From Plantago major (Eukaryota; Streptophyta; Magnoliopsida; Lamiales; Plantaginaceae): DNA of 64,000 nt. The stretch spans positions 72,414,217 to 72,478,216 of the forward strand of contig CM048841.1 of assembly GCA_026545765.1 (NCBI GenBank), given 5' to 3'. The notes beneath the pieces were generated by a model that saw only the letters and a program-made list of their open reading frames with translations, did not search any database and was not told where the DNA came from. Both the position numbers and the translations under genes were made by a program. This document shows positions 46,454-57,414 of the stretch, piece by piece; positions within the stretch are counted from its first letter, which is position 1; every line of letters begins with the position of its first letter.

Positions 46454-47455
46454 GTGGCTTTTACCCCAAAAGAACTCGGTCCGAAGAAAAGGACATATGG
46501 GAACTTTATGGACGGTTCATCTACACCATGCGGTGGAACGGGGTTATTACTAATCAGCCCGGAAAGAGCCCAGATGGAATATGCTATCCGCCTAACATTT
46601 CCAGTAACAAACAATGAAGCTGAATATGAGGCTCTGATAGCAGGAATGAAGATGGCCAAGTCAGTCATGGCCAAAAAACTCAAAGCTTACTCCGACTCTC
46701 AGCTAGTCACAGAACAGTACTTGGGCAAATTTACGACGAAGAGTGCTTCAATGGTCAAATATCTAAAGATAGTTAAAGAGTTAGGAAAAGCGTTCGACAT
46801 GTTTAGTCTGACCAAGATCAATCGAGCAAAAAACACTATTGCCGACGGACTATCAAAATGGGCTACGGCCTCCGGAGCTATTGACACCCGCACGGTGGTC
46901 CTTATGACTGCCAATGAATCAGCCCTCACCACCAACGAGGTCATAATGAACATCAGCGTCATATCTAACAACACTTGGATGAGCGACATCGTGAACTATC
47001 TACAGAACGGGATTCTACCCCGTGATTCAACTGAATCTAGAAGGGTCCAGCGAAGATCCCAACGCTACTTCTCTCGCATGCATCAGATAGAAAGTCCTAT
47101 GATGGAACCCACCGATGCCGGATCCGTCGAGGCCAAGACAAAGGATGAAGGAGATCCATTTAGGAAGTTGCGGAAACCATTCGGAGGAAGAGCCTCGCCC
47201 GTAAAATTCAGAGAAATGGCTATTATTGGCAAGAATGCAAGGAAGCCTAAGATTCTCACGATCATGCTCAATGTCAAAGGTTCGCAAGAATCCCCATCAC
47301 CCTACCATACCAATGATACATTAACTATTCCATGTCCATTCGATCTGGGGAATGGACATCGAGACCTTTTCGTAGGGACCCAAGGAAAAAATTTCTCATT
47401 GTGGTCAGAGAATACTTCGAAATGGGTAGAAGCCGAGGCGACTTCCATTTCGTAA
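46454..47455 (+). CDS. Gypsy pol: second RNase H and start of integrase (333 codons)
   Basis: The RNase H motifs are NFMDGSSTPCGGTGLLL (metal-binding Asp), NNEAEYEAL (Glu) and YSDSQLV (Asp), as in the extra archaeal-type RNase H of Tat elements. The integrase zinc region and core begin near 47250, but the core is out of frame at the end (PFDLGNGHRDLFVGTQGKNF resembles a shifted WPFD.WGMD core). The stop at 47455 is premature. No intact DDE triad can be read. Confidence 0.78.
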   Translation: MAFTPKELGPKKRTYGNFMDGSSTPCGGTGLLLISPERAQMEYAIRLTFPVTNNEAEYEALIAGMKMAKSVMAKKLKAYSDSQLVTEQYLGKFTTKSASMVKYLKIVKELGKAFDMFSLTKINRAKNTIADGLSKWATASGAIDTRTVVLMTANESALTTNEVIMNISVISNNTWMSDIVNYLQNGILPRDSTESRRVQRRSQRYFSRMHQIESPMMEPTDAGSVEAKTKDEGDPFRKLRKPFGGRASPVKFREMAIIGKNARKPKILTIMLNVKGSQESPSPYHTNDTLTIPCPFDLGNGHRDLFVGTQGKNFSLWSENTSKWVEAEATSIS

Positions 47456-48155
47456 AATAAGGTCATGGACTTCCTTTGGAAATTATCATGTCGATTCGGC
47501 CTACCACGAATACTAGTTGCGCATAATGGTCGGCGCTTCTCCGCACAAGCTCAAAGATTGGTGCGAAGAAATGGGGATCGAATAAGCTTCACTTCCGCTG
47601 ATATCCCCAAGCCAACGGACAAACCGAGGTAACCAATCGTATTATCATCGACAAATCTAGAAAAGACCGGAGACGCAAAGAAAGATTGGGTGACGATTGA
47701 AGGAGTACTGGGCTTACTATTCACGGCAAGAACGGCCACACAGAAACACCGTCGCTTTGGTGTACGGATCCGAAGCGGTAATCCCATCCGAAATCGCAAT
47801 CAACACCTTCCGGATCCAAGGGTATGTTCCCTCGGACAACCACAACAAAAGGGTATACGACCTCAACATGCTCGAAACTAAAAGAAGTACGGCCCTAGCT
47901 CGAACCTTAGGATACCAAGCTATCATGGCAAGGGCCTACAACAAACACGTGAAAAGCAGGGATCTCCAGATCGGAGACTTGGTACTACGAAAGGTTGATA
48001 TATTAAAACCAACTGGAAAACTCGAACCCAACTGGGAAGGTCCCTACAAAGTCACAAGGGCAAGTATCAATGGGAGCTACGCTTTGGAAAGTATGGACGG
48101 TAAACCGCTCAAGCGTACTTGGAACGCCAAGAATCTGCAGAAGTACTACGCCTAG
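47456..48155 (+). pseudogene. Gypsy integrase C-terminal part
   Basis: The core between 47456 and 47696 is frame-broken (DFLWKLSCRFGLPRILVAHNG can be seen in parts). The open block 47697-48155 contains VYGSEAVIPSEI and the C-terminal NWEGPYKVTRASINGSYAL and WNAKNLQKYYA, which end gypsy integrases. The stop at 48155 is the natural end of pol. The sense transcript then runs into non-coding DNA. Confidence 0.85.
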
Positions 48156-48351
48156 ATCAATTGTATAGGATCTTTTTATATGTATCATCTTTTGGCTACC
48201 ATGTAATACTACCTTTCTATTATAATGAAGCATTTGTTTTTCTGTCAACTATTTGCAAGAACCGTACGCACCACTAAAGGCAGACATTATCTTAAAGTTC
48301 CTCGGACCCAAAGTGTCAGAGAAACTCCCTAAGAAACAAAGATGGAAGCCC

Positions 48352-48716
48352 GGGATATTATCTTAAGTGTCCCAAGGACTGGAAAAGTCCGACACTCACT
48401 CACTACGAGCCAAAGTCTCAAAGTGACGAAAGACCCGAGACCCACAAAGTCCGGGATATTATCTAAAGTGTCCCAAGGACTGGAAAAGTCCGACACTCAC
48501 TCACTACGAGCCAAAGTCTCAAAGTGACGAAAGACCCGAGACCCACAAAGTCCGGGATATTATCTAAAGTGTCCCAAGGACTGGAAAAGTCCGACACTCA
48601 CTACGAGCCAAAGTCTCAAAGTGACGAAAGACCCGAGACCCACAAAGTCCGGGATATTATCTAAAGTGTCCCAAGGACTGGAAAAGTCCGACACTCACTC
48701 ACTACGAGCCAAAGTC
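48352..48716 (+). repeat. Tandem array, 101-bp unit (about 3.6 copies)
   Basis: GGGATATTATCT recurs at 48352, 48453, 48554 and 48651, giving periods of 101, 101 and 97 bp. The third unit lacks four bases (one ACTC). Units are nearly identical. The array lies between the end of pol and the antisense gene. Confidence 0.95.
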
Positions 48717-48973
48717 GAGTAGAAGAGCCATGATTCGTAAAAACCCGGGACATAAAGTATCGCCGACGCAAGAAGCAAAAACAAGCAGAGGAAAAATAAT
48801 GGGAAAAGAGGCATTTCATTTCATCGAGTTAGCCCGGTCATTTAAAGATCTACAAAAGTACATCCAAGTCCTAACAAAGATCCTAGAATGACCGGTGTTA
48901 CAATATTTGCAAAAGAAGTCAAAAAATATGCTCCACAGGCCGGAGTAACCCAAATACGGGAAATATAACCTAT

Positions 48974-51900
48974 TTAAACTCCCGAAAGAGGAGGATTTTC
49001 CTGTTCCCCGGCATTGCTATGATCAGCAGGACCACCCTCGCCCGAATTACCACCTTCGGTAGTAAGAGGAACCGACTTCTCCACCCTTCTCCAAAATTTA
49101 CTGGTTATAATCTTCCCTCCTTCAATCTCAATGTCGGCCTCGACTTGTTCATGATCCTTGATAGGACCGGGAATGTCAAGGAACCTGGCGTTATTACCCC
49201 TAAAATTCCTATGCTCAATGATCCCGGCCTCTATCACCTCTGGCAGCCAAGCCGAGTATACAGGAGCAGGAGCACTCTCCATATCCAACCAAGATGCCAC
49301 GACGGGCCAAAATTCGTCTCCACCCATATCCTCGGGCTCTTTAATCTTGGGATCGCTTCACAAGGATCTGGCCGTGATTAGCTTGGATATCCAGCCTATC
49401 ATCCATGACTTCAAAACCCTCATCCAACAAACCAAGAGATTGAAGCTGGCCAATACAATCAAAAAAGGCCTCCGTCCGAGTAGATCCGGCATCCATCCGG
49501 CTCAGAAAATAGTAGGCATCAGACCTCAAAAAGTCCGTCACGGCCTCCATTCTGGTCGTTTTACACTTGGCCACCAATGCTTCTGCCATTTTGCTCCGGG
49601 CCCGGGAGTGAAGCTCGAGCCCTTTATCGGCCCTTTTGGTAGCCATCTTCTCAGACTCAAGGCTTCGCTCACGTGCAGCCTTCTCGGCCTCTAACTTCTT
49701 CACCTTGGCCTCGACCTCCAAAGAATTTCTTTTTGTAGAGCTACCATCCGCCTCTCTCAAAGCCACAGCATGGGCCGACACCTACAAGAGACCGGAGTCA
49801 GTTCTAAAAACACAGGGCAAGAGACCGGAGTCAGTTCTCAAGCTAAGATGAACTCATTGTGTCAAAACAAGTCCGGAACGCGGTCTCATGAGCCCGGAGG
49901 GCGGTCTCCAAACTCGCAGTCAACTCCGAATGAGAAAGAGCCCGCAACGCATTTGGATCCACTGGAACGATGCGTCGAACCAGCCTTTTGTCTCTTCGAC
50001 GGCTCCTTCCCCTCCTCTTACAATGCCCGTACTCTCTCACAAAGATTTTTTCACCTTGAGCCTGCACCTGGCTACGTGTTAAAGGGACAGGGGAAGTAAC
50101 ATGGACCCTCGAACCACCAATGGTGGTCGAATAACCATGGCCACGGGAGGCTATTTTTGCAATAAATTTGTGCCCGACACCGCTTCACTGGCTTTAGACC
50201 GGAGCCCTAATAGCTTATGGATTGATAATGTTCGCATGGTTCACATCGGGCAATTTTGGGGCCCGGCTTGTATTGGCTTTTCAGACGTTCCTTCGCCTTT
50301 TCTCGAGCTCGGCCTTCTTTTGTTTCTCACGTAATCCTCTTAGCAAATGACATTATCCAATACTCTGCATGAAGAAAATGAGTATCAGAAGTCCGACTCC
50401 TACTAACTTGGAACATCGCGGAAACAAATAGAGTAACGCTTACTTAAATCCTCTTTATTATTACAAAAAACGGGGTTAGGAGTTAGTTTGGCGAGCCACA
50501 TATGTGGCTGGACCGCCACACCATACGGATAAAAAAATGTGGGACCCCGTCTACCCCCAGCACGGCGGCCTCTTCATATTTAAGACCCGGATCGGTGTCA
50601 TGACGAAGACTAGCTGAGCCCCGGGTCCCAATCAGGGGAAATACTTTTTCCGTCACCACCTGCTCTTCTCCAGTCGAAGTACGAATCACCTGCTCTTCAA
50701 TAAACTCCAACGGCCTCAATGACTTCAACCACGCCGGGACCTTTTTTAAAGCCAAGGCCTGAAACTTGTCTCTCCGAAAATTCAGGGGCAGATTCCAATC
50801 ACCGGATGGGTGCTTTACATAGAAATATTTGGGCCACCATTTGTACCCATGAGAGGTCTCGTAACCATCCAAAAATTTATACCCCCGACGGGCGTTGAAG
50901 TAGTAAAAAGGAATCCCGGGACTAGCAGCAAGAGTGAATGCCTCCAGCATTTTGTCATAACGGAACTCCTCGCCCTTTAGAGCCAAAATGACACCCATAC
51001 ACATAATAGTACCAAGTATGGCGTCAGAAGTCAGGTCGCATACCGGGTGAAGCGGAAAAATTCCGCTATTGGATCAATCATGGGAAGCCTCCATCCACAT
51101 TTAAAAGCCCGTACATGAAAGGTCAGGTAACCCTTGGGCGGATTATACAAGGTATCATTAGGTCCCGGGATAACTATCTCATAATCTTCCGGGACATCAT
51201 AAACCGCTCGAAGTTTAACGATGTCCCGAGGCTTTAAGCTGGAAGTACAAGTAGGGATCAAGCCATCATCGTTTTGCTCACTTCTGCCTTAGTCCCAAGA
51301 TAGGTCCGGGTCGTAAGTTTTCAACTCTTTGTCGACATCCTCCTCGACGGCTTACGTCACCGAAGTTACACCTTCAGCTACTACTACCAAAGCCCGACAA
51401 GGATTAACACCTTGAGGCCCCTCCTCTCCATCTCCGGCCTCTTCATCAGAATCCATGATATTAATGTTTTCATTCCCGACACCGCTTGAACTAGCCCCTT
51501 CACCAGATTTGCGTCTTTCACCTGCCACACCTTCCTCATCCGATTCCGATCCCCAAGAATCCTCGGACGAGCTCACATCTGATGTGTCCGACGAAGACGA
51601 ATCACCACTAGACGAATCCTCCGAGGCAGCCGCCTATGATTGAGCCTCGGGATCTGCTGGCGGGTCGTTCGGGCCGGTCCTACTCCTCATAGGGGGGTTC
51701 GAATCAAAGGACAACGGTGACTCACTGCCTTCCCAAGAAGAAGATTCCTCCAACGAAACGTGCGCCGTCTGCGCAAGAATATGGATGAACTCCTACCAAA
51801 ACCAGAATGGATCCGTCGCATAAGGGGTAGCTCTAAAATTGTACTTAGATCAAGGCGTACGAAAATAAAGGATATGGATTCCTCGGATGAATAGGCCCTG

Positions 51901-52132
51901 GAGGAATAACGGCCGTCGGACGAGGCTCGGGATCCACCTGCTCAATCCTCGCACCAGAAGACTCCGGCCGGCTAGAAGCAACTCCCACCAGTTCAACTTC
52001 AGATGGGGACGACGGTCCTTCATCCACCCCAGAGCCTTGGTCTGAGTCCAGGTTAATTATGGGCGCCGGCTGTATGACTTCTTCACCCTCATTTGCAAAA
52101 AGATCACCCAAGTCGCTAGCATGGTTCGACAT
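48974..52132 (-). pseudogene. Antisense gene of the Tat element (putative gypsy-type transposase/gag-like protein)
   Basis: It lies on the strand opposite to gag-pol. The start ATG 52132 (MSNHASDLGDL) is followed by an acidic Ser/Glu/Asp region (52132-51845 and 51576-51352). A folded domain follows (51261-50483) with YEIVIPGPNDTLYNPPKGYL, TFHVRAFKCGWRLP and GWKWWPKYFYVK-like motifs, resembling the Pfam 'putative gypsy type transposon' family. Then come a coiled coil (49781-49341, EAKVKKLEAEKAARERSLE) and a C-terminal tail (49327-48974) to a stop. Frame changes between blocks mean either introns or decay; the later ones look like decay. A TATA box and a 5'-UTR intron precede it. Antisense ORFs are known in Tat elements; their role is unknown. 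Confidence 0.75.
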
Positions 52133-52168
52133 ACCGATATGACGACGAAAAAGACCGAGATGGGGAGT

Positions 52169-52314
52169 CTACAGGAATGAAAGAAACGATTTAAATAAAC
52201 CTAAGCCCCAACCTCGGTCCTCTACCCTATTTTTATCTACAGACCTACGGACCGACAAAAGAAATAAGGGCCGACAAAAGAAATAAAACGCCATAATAAA
52301 GAAGAAGAACTTAC
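52169..52314 (-). other. 5'-UTR intron of the antisense gene
   Basis: The minus strand shows CAAACAA|GTAAGTTC at 52314 and a T-rich tract ending CATTCCTGTAG| at 52169. This would be a 146-nt intron ending 36 nt before ATG 52132. The donor is a near-consensus plant site. Confidence 0.6.
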
Positions 52315-52464
52315 TTGTTTGAAGGAAATAGTAGCGGATCTCGAACTGCAGACAAGCTCGCGGGCACACAGGGGCTTCTCTCACAAGATGGACGACGGTC
52401 TCTTTATCTCTCTAGGTAAATTTTCGCGAAAGTGAAAAGTGCGAAAATGACGGACATTCGGCGG

Positions 52465-52472
52465 TATTTATA
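52465..52472 (-). promoter_or_regulatory. TATA box of the antisense gene
   Basis: TATAAATA on the minus strand lies 150 nt before the UTR intron donor and about 330 nt before the ATG. A leader with ACCTAGAGAGATAAAGAGACC follows. It is independent of the LTR promoters, which face the other way. Confidence 0.6.
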
Positions 52473-52479
52473 GAAGTTA

Positions 52480-54058
52480 CTGGGCCGGTCGAACCAAGCC
52501 CATGGGCCCTCGATCCAACCGTTGCATCGATCCACGAGATTGTAATAATTACAAATCAAACCAGCCTAAATCGTTCTAAAAACGCTCAATCACTTAATCG
52601 GGTTCGAATTATTTAAACCGAATCACATTTCAAATTCAGATGACGGGTCTTTTCGCAATTATGACGGACCATTAAACCGACAGCCAAAAGACCGACTTCA
52701 GCAGCAAAAGACGATTCAAGTTTCATTTCAAAGCAATATTCATAAAGTACAAACACTCTTGAGGCCCGAGGCCCATACAACGGGAAAGTACTACAAAACG
52801 GACAATACAAATAGCGTGGCATACCCCACCTTCATTCAATGACTTCCAAAAGTCGAGCCTTCAGATTCAATTCAAATTTCACGCATGCGTCCTCAACTGA
52901 ATCTGGTTTTCCCTCTCCTCAGCCAACCTTATAAACACCACCGGGCACAAGGCAGGTTCACCTTCAGGGTCGAGAATAATAGGATCATTTATGGTCCCGG
53001 AACCAGAATAGATCGGCGGGTGTCTCTCCCCACAAGCACAATATACCCAAAGGTTTACCTAGATCGCCTGCTCAAGAAAATCATAGTCCTCCACATTCAT
53101 ATTGCCCCAAGACAGTTCACCCAAGATTAGGCTACTAATGGACCGGCAATCCTCATGATTCCGACATCCGCGATGTATCCCGACATCAGAAAACAAGAAA
53201 GGAGGATAAAAAGTGAGAAAATCGGATCTACCACACCACCTATATATAGTGACATTAAATCACCGCGATCGCGCCACGTATCCTCCATCCAACGGCCCGG
53301 AAGATTAAGGGACACAGTAATAATTCGCCTTAAAACGTCAAGATTACAGTTCGGCTTCTCACGACGGACTTTTATCAAAGTTCCCACATTGGCATTTTTT
53401 ACCAAGTCCGGAACTTGGGGGGACTGGTATACTGTAACCAAACGAATAATGCCGATCCAACCTCCTGATTAGGTGGACAATCTACGACAAGTCCACCTCT
53501 TCCACCACTACCATTTTCAAAGCAACGAGAACGTAGAAAATGGTGAATAGTGGAAGAAGCAGACAAGACGGAGAAGCATAGCCCTCAGATAATTAAAACG
53601 GACGACGGACCAACACTCAAGAAGAAAGGCCCGTCAAGCCAAAAGACAGAAAGAAAAACACTCAAGAGGAAAGGCCCGTTAAGCCAAACGACCTTAGAAA
53701 GAAAAAACAGCACGGTTCATATGCATCAGAAGATAAGAAAAGGGACCGACCGACAAAAAAAAAAAAAAAAAAAAAATTTGTCACGGACCATTTTTCGGAC
53801 GGAAAGGAGGAAACAAAGTGAGCCAGATTTTGAGCTGAGGGAGTATTTATAAAAAGAAAGGTCCAATCAAATCTTGCCACATCAGCTTGATGACACCAAC
53901 CTATTGGGCCTGGGCTTGGGCCGTCCTTTGGGCCTCCCATTTGTGACGAATACTACGAGCCCGGTTTTACCATCGGGAAAAACACCAGTCACGACGGACC
54001 AGTTCTAATAATTTCACAACTATCTTTTACTAAGATACTTGGAAACTGGGGGGACTTA
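52480..54058. other. Gypsy 3' untranslated region, repeats and polypurine tract
   Basis: This is non-coding DNA between the antisense promoter and the 3' LTR. It contains a purine-rich stretch with a diverged repeat (AAGAAAGGCCCGT / AGAGGAAAGGCCCGT, about 53620-53690), an A run (53754-53776) and the polypurine tract GGAAACTGGGGGGACTTA (54041-54058) next to the LTR. The plus-strand ORF 53550-53852 is Lys-rich and repeat-derived. TATTTATA near 53845 (minus-strand TATAAATA) could be a further promoter. Confidence 0.55.
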
Positions 54059-54906
54059 TGATATGGACATATAAGTCCGCCACCCAAGAACTCGAGAAAC
54101 GCTTTTAACCACGGTCTGAGAAGTCAAGTCCGCCACCCAGAAGTAAAGCCCGACACAAGACAAACATAAGGACCGGCACCAGTAAAGAGTTCCAGAACAA
54201 GAAAACTTCATATACAAGTCCTAAAGGAAAGTACCCAAAAGGCCCGGCATTAAGGTCTTAACGAACTTCGGTCTCTACAAAAGGTCCGCCTACAGGAAGT
54301 CCGCCATTACTAACGTGAGATAAACGCGCCACCTACCTCCGAGACCACGTGGCACGTTATCGCCAAGCCGACAAGATCCCGGGAATTGATCGCCATTCCC
54401 CAAGCTTCCTCTATAAATAGCCCGATTTACTACTCATTAAGGTACGCAACTACCACTCAAAATCTACTCTAACTTTTGGTCCGAGATAACTCGATCAACT
54501 CATACAAGTTGAGTCTTAGTCCCGATCGGCAGCCGCCCAAAAGGGTCTAACCCCTTCCTTTTGTACCCAGGAGAAGTCCGGATCGAACTTCGCCGGCCCT
54601 TACCTGGATACGGACCGTCATAGAATTGAACCAAGAATTGCCTTATTTGGGTTCATAGCATCCCTAATCAAGGTGGAGCCGGACTCTGCATCCAACTCAA
54701 GGACCCGGGTTGCTCTTGCCGGACCCCAGTTTGCCTGACCAAAACTACTAAGCTCTTGCCGGACCCCAGTTTGCCGGACCAAAACTACTAAGCTCTTGCC
54801 GGACCCGCGAACTAAAACGATCCAAACCACGCGAACTGACCACTGGACTTTCCTGAACTACGCTCTTGACCCTGGAATTTGACTTAACCAGATTTACCCC
54901 ACGTCA
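54059..54906 (+). repeat. Gypsy 3' LTR
   Basis: An 848-bp copy of 40705-41566 with its TATA box at 54412-54419. Differences are concentrated in 54385-54540, where at least six small deletions or base mixes occur within 150 bp, while the outer parts match almost perfectly. It ends GTCA before the duplicated target ATTTG. Confidence 0.93.
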
Positions 54907-54911
54907 ATTTG

Positions 54912-55940
54912 TTTGATGTCTACTGCTCTTACAAAGAAGCAAAACAGATTTGGGAGTCCATGAATCTCAAGTACACTGCCGAAGATGTGGGTAAGCAAAA
55001 ATTCGTGATTGGTAATTTTTACAGGTGGGAAATGGTGGATGGAAAAGACACCAGGGTGCAAATAAACGAGTATCATAAGCTGCTCGAAGAATTGAAAGCT
55101 GAAAACATCAACTTGCAATAAGAGTTTGTTGCAGGTATACTAATCGAGAAATTGCCAGAGTCATGGAAGGACTACAAGCAACAACTCAAGCATAAACACA
55201 AACAACTCTCACTTTCTGAGCTCATCACTCACATTGTGATTGAGAACACAAATAGGAGGGAAGCCAGAGCACTAGAAGCGAGGGAGCTTATTGCAAAAGT
55301 GAATATCCTGCAAGGTTATCAACATAAGAAGAGGTATAATCAAGTTAATACTTCTAACCAAAATTTTGATAACAAGAGAGCTGATCACTCTAAAGTGAAT
55401 AGCCCGACCTTCAAGAAACCGGGAAATTGTTTTGTTTGTGGAAGGCCAGGTCATCGTGCATTTCAATGCCGGAAAAGAGCGAGAGACGAGAATCCTCCGA
55501 GGCCAAATGCGAATTTGGTTGAAGGAGATGATGATGTTATTGTTGCGGTTGTTTCTCAATCTTTCCTTGTGAATGATGTGAAAGAATGGGTGGTAGACTC
55601 TGGGGCTACCAGGCATATTTGTGCAAACAAAGATGCTTTTACCTCCTATGCACAAGTAGGAGAAGGAGAAGAACATGTTCATCTTGGTGATTCTCGAACT
55701 GCAAGTGTTCTTGGAAAAGGAAAAGTTCTTCTAAAGCTCACATCGGGAAAGACATTGGCTCTAAACGAAGTACTACATGTTCCTAACATTAGAGCAAATT
55801 TGATCTCTGTGGCTCTTTTGGGAAAAGCTGGAATTAAGGTGTCATTTGAGTCCGATAAAATTGTGATGACACGAAACAGTGTTCTTGTTGGGAAAGGATA
55901 TTGTAACCAAGGACTTTTTGTTCTTAATGTCTTAGAGTGA
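54912..55940 (+). pseudogene. Host copia gag 3' part and protease
   Basis: It resumes after the gypsy insertion with FDVYCSYKEAKQIWESMNLKY. It meets an in-frame TAA at 55119 (NLQ*EFVAG), then stays open to 55940. The CCHC knuckle CFVCGRPGHRAFQC lies at about 55427-55470 and the aspartic protease motif WVVDSGATRHIC at about 55590-55625. It stops with LFVLNVLE at the point where the GAG-pre-integrase domain should start. Integrase and RT are missing downstream. The only in-frame lesion in this part is the TAA, so the later stop may mark a deletion junction. Confidence 0.85.
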
Positions 55941-56395
55941 TTGTTTTTGTCCAGGTCAGTATGTTCTGAGTGTTCTGTTTTAAGTTTTCTTGTCCCAGCT
56001 GGTAGGTTTTCATGTTGTTATGTTCGAACTTCATTTGATGAAGAAAATTGTTTTTTGGTTTGATTCTATTTTATGAGATTTTGTGTATTGCAGAAAGTTG
56101 AAATGTCCTGCATATATATTTGCCAGTGTTTCAATGTTTCGTCTTTGTATGAGATGTTGCTTCAACTTTGTCCATTTTATATTCTAAGGGAAATTTATTA
56201 AATTCCTTCTATTCACTGAGTTAGCACAAATATTGATAATTGTAGTGTATTATACAATGATGGCTTTCATACGTGTCTTGTGCTAAAGGTGTGAATTGCA
56301 TATGACATGCAAAATTATACATGTGATGTGACTGCAACTTTTGCTTTGTAGTTGACTGACTTAATCATTCACTTGGATATATATGGATATATGAA
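55941..56395. other. Unassigned AT-rich DNA where copia pol is missing
   Basis: About 450 bp after the truncated gag-protease frame shows no integrase or RT similarity and no open frame. It reads like untranslated or intronic plant sequence (TTTGTCCAGGTCAG, TTGTGTATTGCAG). Its origin is unclear; it may be a captured gene segment. Confidence 0.35.
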
Positions 56396-56399
56396 TACA

Positions 56400-57414
56400 T
56401 TAAAATGTGGAGTCTTATTTGGAAAAGCAAGTTATCCAACAAAATCAAGCATTTCCTTTGGTTAGCAGTGCAAGATAAGTTACTTACTAATGTCCTACGG
56501 TTCTCCCGGCACATGGCTCCTTCTCCGTTATGTAGTTAATTTGGTTTAGAAGAAGAATTTGTGGTCCATCTCTTAAGACATTGCACATCAGCTAGGAGAG
56601 TTTGGAAGGAAATCTTACAACCTCATGAAGTAAATTGATTTGAGGCAATTCCTGATGTCGAATGGATTGGACAGAATTTGCGAAATTCCTTTGATAATAA
56701 ACTAAACTCAGAATACTCCTGGACTGCGGTTTTTGTTGTGGCTATTTGGAATATATGGAAATCAAGAAATTCAGCGGTGTTTCGGGGGAAACCGGAGAGT
56801 GTGCAACATGTTGTATTCTTGGTTAATCAACTCAGTAGCGATTTGACTATGAGAATTAATCCTAACAGTAGCTACCAAAGAAGCCTCAAGTGGTCTAAGC
56901 CGAAATCGACTTGGTTGAAACTCAATGTGGATGGAAGCTGCAAACCGCAAGAGAACTCGGGCGCTTTTGGAGGGGTGCTTCGAGATGAAACTGGGAAATG
57001 GTTATGGGGTTTATCTGCACCCATACGCAGTCCCACAGTTAATGAAACAGAGTTACATGGCATGTTGAGAGGACTTGAGCTTGCTTGGGATAGAAGGATT
57101 CCGAAACTTCAAGTGGAAACGGACTCGGAAATCGTTTTCAAATGGTTAACTGGGATAGATATTCCACCACAGGAGTTGGAGCCATTGGTACTACGCTGCA
57201 AGGAACTACTTCGCAATCCTTGGGAAATCGATCTGCAGAAGATCGATCGTCGTGCTAATATTTGTGCTGATCATTTAGCTGGTCTAGGTTACAATTATGG
57301 TGGGGAAAAACTATGGTTTGATCCACCAATTTCTGTAATACCTTCTTTGGGTCTTGACAGTGACTTCTAAGCCTTAATATATTTCTGGTTTTATCAAAAA
57401 AAAAAAAAAAAAAA
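56400..57414 (+). mobile_element. 5'-truncated L1-type LINE with RNase H and poly(A) tail
   Basis: The zf-RVT-like end of RT (about 56410-56660: WSLIWKSKLSNKIKHFLWL, with stops) is followed by an RNase H frame (56678-57370) and, 25 bp after its stop, 19 A residues (57396-57414). 5' truncation plus a poly(A) tail is typical of LINE insertion. No clear target duplication was found. Confidence 0.8.
56678..57370 (+). CDS. LINE RNase H domain (RVT_3 type)
   Basis: A 230-codon open block. The N-terminal part (WTAVFVVAIWNIWKSRNSAVF) is the usual linker in plant LINE proteins. RNase H residues are visible: LNVDGSCK (first Asp, about residue 90), GGVLRDETGKWLWGLSAP, NETELHGML (Glu) and VETDSEIV (second Asp), then DRRANICADHLAGLG. 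The block is open but lacks RT and endonuclease, so it could only be made by read-through. Such RVT_3 modules are also common as isolated plant gene fragments. Confidence 0.75.
   Translation: MRNSFDNKLNSEYSWTAVFVVAIWNIWKSRNSAVFRGKPESVQHVVFLVNQLSSDLTMRINPNSSYQRSLKWSKPKSTWLKLNVDGSCKPQENSGAFGGVLRDETGKWLWGLSAPIRSPTVNETELHGMLRGLELAWDRRIPKLQVETDSEIVFKWLTGIDIPPQELEPLVLRCKELLRNPWEIDLQKIDRRANICADHLAGLGYNYGGEKLWFDPPISVIPSLGLDSDF

Larger units (their letters stand above)
40705..54906 (+). mobile_element. Complete Ty3/gypsy element, Tat (Ogre/Retand-like) lineage, with antisense gene
   Basis: LTRs at 40705-41566 and 54059-54906 (862 and 848 bp, TGATATGG...CA) are flanked by the duplication ATTTG (40700-40704 and 54907-54911). 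The primer site TGGCGCCGTCTGTGGGAA is typical of the Tat lineage. On the plus strand gag, protease, RT, RNase H and integrase follow in gypsy order. A tandem array (48352-48716), an antisense gene (52132-48974) and a polypurine tract complete it. The long 3' part with an antisense ORF is also known in Tat elements. Frames carry several stops and indels, so it is non-functional as sequenced. The LTRs are nearly identical outside one short region. Confidence 0.93.

Noticed and set aside
53550..53852. Lys-rich 100-codon ORF in the gypsy 3' region
   Set aside because: It is built on a short diverged repeat and an A run. There is no domain, and its position is in the 3' UTR.
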